From NCBI RefSeq assembly GCF_024346135.1, contig NZ_JAGQCJ010000008.1, forward strand, positions 62,001 through 126,000: 64,000 nucleotides of DNA. Direction: 5' to 3'. Every line of letters begins with the position of its first letter. Positions within the stretch are counted from its first letter, which is position 1. Made by a program: the position numbers and the translations under genes. Below, in pieces: positions 10,001 through 17,327 of the stretch. This DNA comes from Cyanobium sp. CH-040. Lineage in GTDB: Bacteria; Cyanobacteriota; Cyanobacteriia; PCC-6307; Cyanobiaceae. The notes beneath the pieces were generated by a model that was not told where the DNA came from, made no database searches, and saw nothing but the letters and a program-made list of their open reading frames with translations.

Positions 10001-10487
10001 CTGTTACGGGCCGATTCACCCATTGGATGAGCTCTTCGATCGCCTCGATCGCAGCCGGGCCGATGTGGTGGGCCTCACCGAGAGCACCCTGATCCGCCCG
10101 CATCTGCAGAGTTACTTCGTCGCCTACCGACGGCGGGTGCTGCGCGCGCCGATCTTCCGGGCCTTCTGGCAGCGCGTGGGAGTGTGGGCGGACAAACGCC
10201 AGCTCGTGCGCACCCATGAGATCGGCTGGAGTGCCATGCTGCAGCGCCTCGGTTACAGCACCGAGGCTCTGTACATGAGCGGCTACGGCAACATCAGCCA
10301 CACCCACTGGCAGGAGCTGATCGAGGAGCACCGCTTTCCGTTTTTGAAGAAGGAGCTGCTCCAGGCCAATCCCCTCGGCCAGGACATCAGCGCCTGGCCC
10401 GATGTGGTGGGAGTGTTCAACCCCGTCCTCGCTGCCCAGATCCGCGACCATCAGGCCCGTCAGCGCCGGTCCCCTGCTCCGGGGTGA
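7014..10487 (+). CDS. Giant glycosyltransferase: unknown N-terminus, GT2 domain, RgpF-like C-terminus
   Basis: 1157 residues if translation starts at TTG 7014; GTG 7047 is an alternative. A family 2 domain spans about 598-850: VSVLIPFRDQAALTRRC, IVLIDNGSTD, LFLNNDIVLESD (DxD equivalent) and VHNDVDLCWR. From about 905 the protein reads LIYAHWDLQGEL, HDFGSWKAA and LTNDSCYGP, features of the rhamnan synthesis F family (PF05045), which acts in rhamnose-rich polysaccharide assembly. The first 590 residues are not assigned. The 3' end overlaps the convergent gene by 28 bases. It probably adds two successive sugars to a surface glycan from the cytoplasmic face of the membrane. The donors cannot be told from sequence. 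Confidence 0.85.
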   Translation: MSPSRDDPASSVQHTVALLPDPGVKGQLLRRQLSRALERGDAAAAIAAIEAMVRLRYPPALLRSILGACHPCLDPQFLDPAVVPAPLLLAPALPAALARSPLDARRLALCHGDDLQGFVRNGLNRVLRGEAPLYADLPAVPIEVVRENLWFTPGRRPWLERLSVLECLALEVAPSPPEFPPALRRWSSSPLDAEREPAWVWLELAAPHDSPQQAEAQARLRGMALGFADTRLIKGPADVDALVEDACGQSLAGGARYVLGLGRGELSPCWGDWIRGLALASPGPLLQLVATPGGACPRQPPRPGPEPSLLAIDADWLARRRPDRVARFLEHWQRAAPPSPGRRATAAAAAREWRGTLLLAVTDAQMDQIGEADLRRRAQRCAVRGGFDQGWVLRLERPLQEQLNSRLDGGDGKDVMLAIQGPHDRPQTGAWHHLRRRLTWEPADLTCSDEEFIWGPEADQVGARQLEGPPTPFRVFTRGAVPGLVALPAALVAHLEPAPGYGCVHTLLRDLALQILRRGGRILPLPQVLLQRDPLSNPTVPAFAGPPQRQGLTAAMQREISALSRRHASHWLAPEGAFTPGPRPGTLMVRRLRQPTDRVSVLIPFRDQAALTRRCVESVLRQADGVPLEIVLIDNGSTDPEAIGLAAEFQARSPVPVIGLRDGRPFNFSALNNRARRLCSGTFLLFLNNDIVLESDRVIEQLLDPFGFRGVGAVSARLLYGDGRIQHQGLMAAGGRVHDMLSPGKRMRPGPATAMLTPLEVQEQWSAATGACLLLRADDFDRLGGFDETFTVVHNDVDLCWRLAKRNLAVVVTPEPRILHLESLSRGADVGGENRKRLYGESALLRSRYPGRFGAGDPLHHPLLSPDSRRLEPAAPAARPLHPSRDRLIWNWSRPEAAGSAGRPFLIYAHWDLQGELRPDLLEQLRQYGQRCRVAFVSACPGLAADAQALSRLRPLCEVVLIRENEGHDFGSWKAAIQHCWRQIVEAPRLILTNDSCYGPIHPLDELFDRLDRSRADVVGLTESTLIRPHLQSYFVAYRRRVLRAPIFRAFWQRVGVWADKRQLVRTHEIGWSAMLQRLGYSTEALYMSGYGNISHTHWQELIEEHRFPFLKKELLQANPLGQDISAWPDVVGVFNPVLAAQIRDHQARQRRSPAPG

Positions 10488-12259
10488 GCGTCACTGGCGT
10501 TGCGCAGCCAGTGGATCAGATCGACCAGAGCCCGGCGGTCTTCCTCCACCCCAGTGGACCCGGCGCCTGCGGCATGGGGGAGCACCAGGAGCCGGTGCGG
10601 CTTCCTGTGCACACGGCCCAGGCGCTGCAGCAGCTGGCGGCTGCGGCGCACCCCGCGGCTGAGCAGGATCAGCGTCGCCGCCGGGTGGGGGCCTTCGCCC
10701 AGGGTGTGCACCAGCTCCATCGCCGGCTGGTATGGGCCCACGATCCAGCGGTAGCGGCTGAATGCCAGCACCTGCTCCTCCAATGGCAGGGTTCGCAGCC
10801 GCAGGATGGGGATCTGATGCTCACGGGCCACCTTCTTGAGCAGGGGTTTCAGCCCCTTCTCGAAGGCGCCGGCATGGCCGGATGGCAGGGCGATCGCCAT
10901 CACTTCCCGGCTGCCGAGGCGCTCCAGCCTGGCCTGCAGGCGCCGGTGCCGGGCCAGGGCAGCCGCCGCGCATCGCCACAACTGCACGGCCTTCTCGCCG
11001 CTCAGATCCGGCTGCCACCGTTCCCCGCGCGGATCGTCCGGGGGCAGGTTCCCCTTCCCGCCACCGGGCCGGTGCCAGCGGACCCGGCGGGACAGCTGTA
11101 GCAGGTCGCACCACTCCTGGGCGCGGCGCAGGCTGGTTCCCCGGCCCTCACTGGCATCGATCCAGACCGGTACCCCCCGCTCCAGAGGCGCCAGCGCCAC
11201 GCTGGCCAGGCCCGCCAGGGCGTCGATCACCTGATCCGGATCGGCCGGCACCTGGCCCCCATCGATCCAGCGCGCTGCGGCTCGGCCGTGCTGGCCCGCC
11301 CCCGCGATCCGCCAGCTCACCTGCAGCGGGCGATGGTCGGCAGGCAGATGGAGGTCGGAGGCCGGCTCCAGCAGCCGGAACACCGGCGGTCGCGGTCCGG
11401 GGGGCAGCGGATGGCGTTTCGGGTCGAACCAGCTGGGTTCAGCAGAGTCGGCGACAGAGGGCGCTGTGAGTCCGCTGAGTTCAGCGTCCCGTATCTCGTT
11501 GCGATCACGTGCCAGAAAATAATTCTCCAGGTAAACATGATTCGCTGAGAACACGTTGCCTCGCGTCATCTTCACTTTCTCGAAAAACTCTCTGGAGCGC
11601 ACGCAGTAGTGGTTCAGGTGCAAGGCTTCTTGTGTCAGCCTCTCTTCATCGTGATCCAGGAATGGATTGAGGTCCACGCTGGTGCCGCAAGAGCGGATCA
11701 GTCGGCCGCCGTGGTAGTAATGGCGGTGAACATCGATCTTGAGGACTTCCCTGGTCCTGCTGATGGTCTTGCCCAGGATCCGCCCGCTCGCTTTCGCCCG
11801 CATCAGGAAGTTGTCGACCGTCCGTCCAGCGGGGTGCTGTCCATGCCCCGAGGAGCCGAACAGTTTCCAGGGCAGTGCAACGCCGCTCACATCAGCCGCC
11901 AGGCCGGCAAGGTATTGGCTGATGCTTTTGTAAGGAGTTCTAGCGTAAATAAATTCATCGAGATCGCAGGTGATGAGCCACTCACCCTTGATCAGTCCGC
12001 TATGCAGGATGCTGTGGTAGATCTCGCGTTGCGCGTTGACGCGTGAGTCGTGCAGGCATGTGAGCCTGCCGTCTTGACCCAGATCAGCCAGTGCCCCCCG
12101 CCAGTCGTCCGTGCTGTTGTTGTCGATCAGCAGGATCTGGGTGGCGCCCTGGTTGAAATAGTGCCTTGTCCACTCGGCGATGATGTCGCCTTCGTTCTTG
12201 AAGATGGCTACGACAGTCAGTGAGGCCTGCAGATGTGGGCTGATCACTGTGGTGCTCAT
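10460..12259 (-). CDS. GT92-like glycosyltransferase joined to a GT61-like C-terminal region
   Basis: 599 residues, ATG at 12259. The N-terminus reads VVAIFKNEGDIIAEW, LLIDNNSTDDW (43-53) and CDLDEFIYA (98-106), the DxD motif of GT92/PF13704-type family 2 enzymes, ending near residue 265. The C-terminal half has ILRLRTLPLEEQVLAFSRYR and IVGPYQPAMELV, close to the end of GT61 (DUF563) glycosyltransferases where Glu-Glu-Gln and Val-Gly-Pro motifs recur. So this is likely a two-domain transferase. The first half (about 11,450-12,260) is visibly richer in A and T than the second half and the neighbours, suggesting separate origin. Its 3' end overlaps the RgpF-type gene on the other strand. Confidence 0.75.
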   Translation of the reverse strand: MSTTVISPHLQASLTVVAIFKNEGDIIAEWTRHYFNQGATQILLIDNNSTDDWRGALADLGQDGRLTCLHDSRVNAQREIYHSILHSGLIKGEWLITCDLDEFIYARTPYKSISQYLAGLAADVSGVALPWKLFGSSGHGQHPAGRTVDNFLMRAKASGRILGKTISRTREVLKIDVHRHYYHGGRLIRSCGTSVDLNPFLDHDEERLTQEALHLNHYCVRSREFFEKVKMTRGNVFSANHVYLENYFLARDRNEIRDAELSGLTAPSVADSAEPSWFDPKRHPLPPGPRPPVFRLLEPASDLHLPADHRPLQVSWRIAGAGQHGRAAARWIDGGQVPADPDQVIDALAGLASVALAPLERGVPVWIDASEGRGTSLRRAQEWCDLLQLSRRVRWHRPGGGKGNLPPDDPRGERWQPDLSGEKAVQLWRCAAAALARHRRLQARLERLGSREVMAIALPSGHAGAFEKGLKPLLKKVAREHQIPILRLRTLPLEEQVLAFSRYRWIVGPYQPAMELVHTLGEGPHPAATLILLSRGVRRSRQLLQRLGRVHRKPHRLLVLPHAAGAGSTGVEEDRRALVDLIHWLRNASDAHPGAGDRR

Positions 12260-12409
12260 GGCAAGCCTTGATGGATGACGACCGGGTCCGCTGCGGGCCG
12301 GGATGTCTGAGGGTGCTCACTGAGGTGACCCGTCGGTCCTGCCCAGGGGGAGCTTGATGGACGGTGTGGTGTGTCCCGACATGGCTCGGCGATTGTGCGG
12401 CTGATCGGC

Positions 12410-12437
12410 TTGCCTGCTCAGAGGTACCGGATAGGAT
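12410..12437 (+). promoter_or_regulatory. Candidate sigma-70 type promoter for the CDP-sugar operon
   Basis: The 200-base divergent gap before the cytidylyltransferase gene contains TTGCCT at 12410-12415 and TAGGAT at 12432-12437, separated by 16 bases. These match cyanobacterial -35 and -10 elements reasonably well and would start transcription near 12,444, about 16 bases before the TTG start. No strong ribosome-binding sequence follows. It is called only from hexamer similarity. Confidence 0.35.
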
Positions 12438-12459
12438 CGCGCGCAAATGCTCGCTGCGC

Positions 12460-13233
12460 TTGAAGGCTGTCATTCTCGCTGGAGGACTGGGTACCCGACT
12501 GGCTGAGGAGACGAGCGTGCGGCCCAAGCCCATGGTGGAGATCGGCGGCCGTCCGATCCTCTGGCACATCCTCAAGATCTACAGCGCTTTCGGCATCCAT
12601 GAGTTCGTGGTGTGCTGCGGCTACAAGGGTTATCTGATCAAGGAATATTTCGCCAATTACTTCCTGCACATGAGCGATGTCACGTTCCACATGGATCACG
12701 ACAATCGGATGGAGGTGCACCAGCGTAAGTCCGAGCCCTGGAAGGTGACTGTGGTGGATACGGGTGACCTCACCCAGACCGGTGGGAGGCTGGCGCGCGT
12801 TCGCTCCTACCTGGGAGATGAGCCGTTCTGCTTCACCTACGGCGATGGTGTGGCTGACATCGACATTCAGGCTCTGCTTGATCATCACAGGCAGGCAGGC
12901 CGTTGCGCGACCCTCACCGCCGTGCAGCCTCCTGGCCGCTACGGCGCTCTGCATCTGATCGACGGGCGGGTGGCGAACTTCCAGGAAAAGCCGGACGGGG
13001 ACAACGCCTGGATCAACGGCGGGTTCTTCGTGCTCGAGCCGTCGGTCTTCGATCTCATCGATGGCGACGGCTGCGTGTTCGAAGCTGACGTGCTGCCCGA
13101 GCTGGCCCGGCGCGGCGAACTCTCGGCCTACTGCCATCGCGGCTTCTGGCAGCCGATGGATACGCTTCGGGAACGCAACAACCTGGAGGCGCTCTGGGAG
13201 AGTGGCAGCGCCCCCTGGAAGCTCTGGAGCTGA
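12460..13233 (+). CDS. rfbF: Glucose-1-phosphate cytidylyltransferase
   Basis: Converts glucose 1-phosphate and CTP to CDP-glucose, the first committed step to CDP-linked deoxysugars. The nucleotidyltransferase signature KAVILAGGLGTRL is at residues 2-14 and RPKPMVEIGGRPI at 21-33. The TTG start at 12460 places the signature at the very N-terminus as in the family and gives 257 residues, the same length I recall for enteric RfbF (DdhA). The open frame extends to 12364, but that extension has no family counterpart. Further conserved pieces are FCFTYGDGVADID and WINGGFFVLEPSVFD. It is the first gene of a four-gene operon; the dehydratase starts two bases after the stop. Confidence 0.95.
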   Translation: MKAVILAGGLGTRLAEETSVRPKPMVEIGGRPILWHILKIYSAFGIHEFVVCCGYKGYLIKEYFANYFLHMSDVTFHMDHDNRMEVHQRKSEPWKVTVVDTGDLTQTGGRLARVRSYLGDEPFCFTYGDGVADIDIQALLDHHRQAGRCATLTAVQPPGRYGALHLIDGRVANFQEKPDGDNAWINGGFFVLEPSVFDLIDGDGCVFEADVLPELARRGELSAYCHRGFWQPMDTLRERNNLEALWESGSAPWKLWS

Positions 13234-13235
13234 GC

Positions 13236-14366
13236 TTGGAGCCGTTCGCCACCGGCGCCCAGACCCCACGGTGCATTGATCCCGGCTTCTGGCAGGGCAG
13301 ACGCGTGCTGCTCACGGGGCACACGGGCTTCAAGGGCGCCTGGCTGACGCTCTGGCTGCTGCAGCTCGGGGCCGAGGTGCACGGGCTGGCGCTCGATCCC
13401 GACACCACCCCCAACCTGTTCGACGCCCTCGGGCTGGCTTCCGGTGCGCTGGAGGCTCTGAGCGGCCGCCTGCACCACCACCGCTGCGATCTGCGCCAGC
13501 CGGCGGCGGTGACGGAGCTTGTGCTGAGGGCCCGTCCGCAGGTGGTGCTGCATCTGGCCGCCCAGTCGCTGGTGCGGCGCAGCTACCACGAACCCCTGGC
13601 CACCTGGGCGGTGAACGTGATGGGCAGCCTTCACCTGCTGGAGGCCCTGGCCCGGCTCGATCAGCCCTGCGCCGTGGTGATGGTCACCACCGACAAGGTG
13701 TATGAGAACCGGGAATGGTGCTACGGCTACCGGGAGACCGATCGCCTCGGGGGGCACGATCCCTACAGCGCCAGCAAGGCCGCCGCCGAGCTGGCGATCG
13801 CGTCCTGGCGGGCCAGCTTCTGCGGCTCCGCGGCGCACCAGACCGCCCATCTGGCCATCGCCACCGCGCGGGCCGGCAATGTGATCGGTGGTGGCGACTG
13901 GGCTGCGGACCGCATCGTGCCCGATGCCATGCGGGCCTGCGCCGCCGGCACGGTGCTCACCCTCCGCAATCCCGGGGCCACACGCCCCTGGCAGCACGTG
14001 CTTGAGCCCCTGGGCGGCTATCTGCTGCTGGCCCAGTCCCTGGCCGGGGTCGCGGACGAGGCGCTGACGGGCGCCTGGAACTTCGGCCCAGCCCTGGAGG
14101 CCAACCGTCCGGTGGCCGAGCTGGTGGAGGCCCTCCACGACCACTGGCCCGGCCAGTGGCAGGAGCAGCCCCAGGTGGACGCACCCCACGAGGCCGGCCT
14201 CCTCCACCTCGTGATCGACAAGGCCCATCACCGGCTCGGCTGGCGGCCCCGCTGGACTTTCGCCACCACGGTGGAGCGCACGGCCTGCTGGTACCGCCGC
14301 GTGCATGAGGGGGCCTCGCCGCTGGCCTGCTGTCTCGACGACCTCCAGGCCTATGACTCCGCCTGA
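13236..14366 (+). CDS. rfbG: CDP-glucose 4,6-dehydratase
   Basis: Short-chain dehydrogenase family enzyme that turns CDP-glucose into CDP-4-keto-6-deoxyglucose with tightly bound NAD. Residues 26-34 read LLTGHTGFKGAW, the Rossmann glycine motif in the form typical of RfbG (GHTGFKG). TTDKVYEN supplies the active-site Thr/Asp region and YSASK near 176-180 is the catalytic Tyr-x3-Lys. The length of 376 residues is close to the usual 355-360 with a slightly longer N-terminus. It starts with TTG two bases after the cytidylyltransferase stop and overlaps the epimerase gene by 14 bases. Its product feeds the epimerase and C-methyltransferase that follow. Confidence 0.95.
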   Translation: MEPFATGAQTPRCIDPGFWQGRRVLLTGHTGFKGAWLTLWLLQLGAEVHGLALDPDTTPNLFDALGLASGALEALSGRLHHHRCDLRQPAAVTELVLRARPQVVLHLAAQSLVRRSYHEPLATWAVNVMGSLHLLEALARLDQPCAVVMVTTDKVYENREWCYGYRETDRLGGHDPYSASKAAAELAIASWRASFCGSAAHQTAHLAIATARAGNVIGGGDWAADRIVPDAMRACAAGTVLTLRNPGATRPWQHVLEPLGGYLLLAQSLAGVADEALTGAWNFGPALEANRPVAELVEALHDHWPGQWQEQPQVDAPHEAGLLHLVIDKAHHRLGWRPRWTFATTVERTACWYRRVHEGASPLACCLDDLQAYDSA

Positions 14367-14946
14367 CGGCTCGCCGCCCGCCCCTGCCATGGCCGTACCA
14401 ACCTCTCGCTCCACGCCGATCGCCGGTCTGGTCGAAATCCGCTCCAGCCCCTTCTGCGACCAGCGCGGCTCCTTCCTCAATGCCTTCCGCCGTGAGGAGT
14501 TCGCCGCCTGGTGGGGGGAGCGGCCGGTGCACCAGATCAACCTGAGCCGCACCGAACGGCCGGGTGCCCTGCGTGGACTGCATGGCCAGGCCGGGCCGGC
14601 TCCTGAGGCCAAACTGGTGCGCTGCGTGCGTGGACGGGTCTTCGATGTGGCCGTGGATCTGCGCCCCGGATCGGCCACCTGGGGACAGTGGCAGGCCGTT
14701 GAGCTCTGCGCCGAGGCCGCCAACGCCTGGCTGATCCCCGAGGGCTGCCTGCATGGCTTCCAGGTGCTCGAGGCCGGCAGCGAGCTGCTCTATGTGCACT
14801 CCGCTCCCTACCGCCCCGAGGATCAGCTGGGGGTGGTCTGGAATGATCCCCATCTGGCGATCCCCTGGCCCCTGCAGCCCGTGGATCTCAGCCCCCGTGA
14901 CAGCCGGCTGCCCCGGCTTCCTTCTCCTCAGGCCTCTCCACCGTGA
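14353..14946 (+). CDS. RfbC-like sugar 3,5-epimerase (cupin)
   Basis: 197 residues from ATG 14353; ATG 14389 is a second option. The fold is that of dTDP-4-dehydrorhamnose 3,5-epimerases: FCDQRGSFLNAFR near 35, HQINLSRTERPGALRGLHGQ (the catalytic His region, usually RGLH) near 70, VFDVAVDLRPGSATWG and LIPEGCLHGFQVLEAGSELLY. Because the neighbours make CDP-4-keto-6-deoxyglucose, the substrate here is likely a CDP-sugar rather than dTDP. It may be a full 3,5-epimerase or act at one carbon. Translational coupling on both sides (14-base overlap with the dehydratase, GTGA with the methyltransferase) ties it to the same pathway. Confidence 0.88.
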   Translation: MTPPDGSPPAPAMAVPTSRSTPIAGLVEIRSSPFCDQRGSFLNAFRREEFAAWWGERPVHQINLSRTERPGALRGLHGQAGPAPEAKLVRCVRGRVFDVAVDLRPGSATWGQWQAVELCAEAANAWLIPEGCLHGFQVLEAGSELLYVHSAPYRPEDQLGVVWNDPHLAIPWPLQPVDLSPRDSRLPRLPSPQASPP

Positions 14947-16199
14947 CATCCCACCGCTGCCGCCACTGCGACACGCTTCTGGAGCAGGAGGTGATCGATC
15001 TCGGCCATCAGCCCCCCAGCAACGCCTATCTGAGCGCCGCCCAGCTGCTGGAGCCGGAACTCACCTATCCCTTGAAGGTGTACCGCTGCAGCGAGTGCTG
15101 GCTGGTGCAGCTACCGGCCCACGCGGCCGCCGATGAGCTCTTCACCGCCGACTACGCCTACTTCTCCAGCACCTCCTCCAGCTGGTGCGCCCATGCCGAG
15201 CGTTTCGTGACGGCGGCGGTCGAGCGCCTGGGTCTCGATTCGGACTCCCTGGTGGTGGAACTGGCCAGCAACGACGGCTATCTGCTTCAGTACGTGGCCC
15301 AGCGGGGGATCCCCTGCCTGGGCATCGAGCCCACAGCCGCCACGGCGGCGGCGGCCCGGGCCAGGGGGGTCGACACCCTGGAGCGCTTCTTCGGCACGCC
15401 CCTGGCGGAGGAGCTCGTGCAGCAGGGCCGGCAGGCCGATCTCGTCGTGGCCAACAACGTGCTCGCCCACGTGCCGGACATCAACGATTTCCTGGCCGGC
15501 ATCACCCGGCTGCTGCGGCCGCGGGGCCAGGCCTCGATCGAGTTTCCGCATCTGCTGCGGCTGCTGCAGGGCAACCAGTTCGACACCATCTACCACGAGC
15601 ACTACAGCTACCTGAGCCTGGCGGTGCTCCGCCGCATCGCCGCCCGTGTCGGCCTGGCCGTGATCGATGTGGAGGAGCTCACCACCCACGGCGGCAGCCT
15701 GAGGGTGTGGCTGGCCCGGCAGGACGGAGGCAGCGACGGCGGGCTCGAGACGCCGGCCCAGGCCCGCCGCCGGGTGGAGGCGGTACTCGCCGCCGAGCTG
15801 ACCGCAGGACTGGAGACGGCCGAGGCCTACGCGGGTTTCCAGCAGCGGGCCGAGGTCGCCAAGCACGCCCTGCTTCGCTGTCTGCTGGATGCCAGGGAGC
15901 GAGGCGAGCGGTTGCTGGCCTACGGCGCCGCCGCCAAGGGCAACACCCTGCTCAACTACGCCGGCGTGCGCCCCGATCTGCTGGCGGCGGTGGCGGATCA
16001 GGCCCCCAGCAAGATCGGCCGCTTCCTCCCCGGCAGCCATATCCCGGTGATCGCTCCTGTGGAGCTGGCCGCCGCCCGGCCCGATGCTCTGCTGGTACTG
16101 CCGTGGAACATCGCCGCCGAGGTGAAGCAGCAGTGGGGTGTGGCCGGCTATCCGCCGGCGCGGTTTCTGCGGGCCATCCCCACCCTCGAACCGGTCTGA
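14943..16199 (+). CDS. NDP-sugar C-methyltransferase (TylCIII-like)
   Basis: 418 residues. The N-terminus has CRHCD (6-10) and CSEC near 51-54, the putative zinc-binding half of PF08421 enzymes. A class I SAM-binding domain follows, with VVELASNDGYLLQY, GIEPTA and VVANNVLAHVPD. The last third (IYHEHYSYLSL, THGGSLRVW, YGAAAKGNTLLNY) is the C-methyltransferase C-terminal domain (PF08484). These enzymes add a methyl branch to carbon 3 of a 4-keto-6-deoxysugar nucleotide. After CDP-glucose dehydratase and epimerase this predicts a branched 3-C-methyl-6-deoxyhexose. The GTG start overlaps the epimerase stop. Confidence 0.9.
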   Translation: MTSHRCRHCDTLLEQEVIDLGHQPPSNAYLSAAQLLEPELTYPLKVYRCSECWLVQLPAHAAADELFTADYAYFSSTSSSWCAHAERFVTAAVERLGLDSDSLVVELASNDGYLLQYVAQRGIPCLGIEPTAATAAAARARGVDTLERFFGTPLAEELVQQGRQADLVVANNVLAHVPDINDFLAGITRLLRPRGQASIEFPHLLRLLQGNQFDTIYHEHYSYLSLAVLRRIAARVGLAVIDVEELTTHGGSLRVWLARQDGGSDGGLETPAQARRRVEAVLAAELTAGLETAEAYAGFQQRAEVAKHALLRCLLDARERGERLLAYGAAAKGNTLLNYAGVRPDLLAAVADQAPSKIGRFLPGSHIPVIAPVELAAARPDALLVLPWNIAAEVKQQWGVAGYPPARFLRAIPTLEPV

Positions 16200-16219
16200 C
16201 CGGAACGGGTGCGCACTGA

Positions 16220-17326
16220 TCAGCCCGCCAGGGCTGCGAGGGCGGTCAGCGCCCGCCCCTGGTCGAAGCGGTTGGTGCGCTGGAAGCCGTCGTCCTCCTT
16301 CGCCTCGTCTTCACCGTCTGGGCCGGGATCGGCGCAGCTGCAGTCCACCACCTGATCGCCGAAGCCGGTGGCGTGCTCGATGTTCACCCAGCTGCTGCTC
16401 AGACTGCGGCGGCCGGCGATCAACATCACCTGGAGAGCAGGATCCTCCACGGGCGTGAACAGCTTGAGGTTCATGCACGACTGGGGGAAGCCAGCCACCA
16501 CCTCATAGCGGTGGTAGAGGGCGATCTTGTCCTCGAACCCGAGCTCTTCAGGGCAGATCACATCCACATGGGGCCAGTCCGCCAGCGTTTCCACCAGCGC
16601 TGCCTCGCCGGCGAAGTGGGTGCTGCCTCCCCTGAGCCGGTGACGGGAGAGGTAGGCCAGGCGTCGCCGTGGCCGTCCTTCCCGTTCCAGCTGGCGCCGC
16701 AGCTTCGGCAGCAGGGCCGCCTGGCAGGCGGCGCGAAGATCACGGCTCACGAACCGACGATCGCTGTAGAGAGCCGGCCCGGAGATCAGCTGGTCCGCCA
16801 GCAGCGGGCGCCGCACGATCCGCACCCGTGCGGTGATCCCCAGGCAGGCCAGCCACTGCTGCACCATCGCCAGCCGCAGGACCGATCCCCGGTGGGGCGT
16901 GCAGTCGTGAAACCAGATCGGCTGCTTCGTGTGCCGGTACAGGCGCAGCAACTGGTAAGCGCGGGCGCTGTCCATCAGCAGATGCCCGAAGTGGTCGTAG
17001 AGGGTGCCGCCGTAGAGCACCAGCCGTTTGTTCACCGCCCGCGCTCGGTTGAAGCGGGCCTGCTCCAGCCTGGCGGGCGGAAAACAGATCCGGCGTTCGC
17101 CGCGGTGGTCGCTGAGGGCGTCCACATGCTGGCCGTTCCGGCCATAGATCCCCAGCGAGTGGCGCCACCACCAGGGTTCGATGTCGCGGTGCTGCCAGGC
17201 AGGCAGCACCACCGCCTGCTCCAGGATCAGCGGCGGCTCGGGATCGCTCACCGCCAGCTCGCCCCACAGGGCCTGATGGCCGGTGGCGATGGCGGCCAAC
17301 GGCTGCAACATGTGATCGGCGCTCAT
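16220..17326 (-). CDS. GT61/DUF563 family glycosyltransferase, paralogue 2 of a tandem pair
   Basis: 368 residues from ATG 17326, one base after the stop of the upstream paralogue; the open frame goes on upstream only inside that gene. Recognised features: VLYGGTLYDHFGHLLMDSA, WFHDCTPHRG, RLAYLSRHRLRGGSTHF and DVICPEELGFEDKIALYHRY. The Glu-Glu-Leu plus 'KIALY' and later 'AGFPQSCMNLKLF' segments match the C-terminal part of DUF563/GT61 enzymes, which transfer xylose, GlcNAc or other sugars. The sequence is clearly related along its length to the gene at 17328-18539. Probably a cytoplasmic enzyme of capsule assembly. Confidence 0.8.
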   Translation of the reverse strand: MSADHMLQPLAAIATGHQALWGELAVSDPEPPLILEQAVVLPAWQHRDIEPWWWRHSLGIYGRNGQHVDALSDHRGERRICFPPARLEQARFNRARAVNKRLVLYGGTLYDHFGHLLMDSARAYQLLRLYRHTKQPIWFHDCTPHRGSVLRLAMVQQWLACLGITARVRIVRRPLLADQLISGPALYSDRRFVSRDLRAACQAALLPKLRRQLEREGRPRRRLAYLSRHRLRGGSTHFAGEAALVETLADWPHVDVICPEELGFEDKIALYHRYEVVAGFPQSCMNLKLFTPVEDPALQVMLIAGRRSLSSSWVNIEHATGFGDQVVDCSCADPGPDGEDEAKEDDGFQRTNRFDQGRALTALAALAG

Positions 17327-17327
17327 C

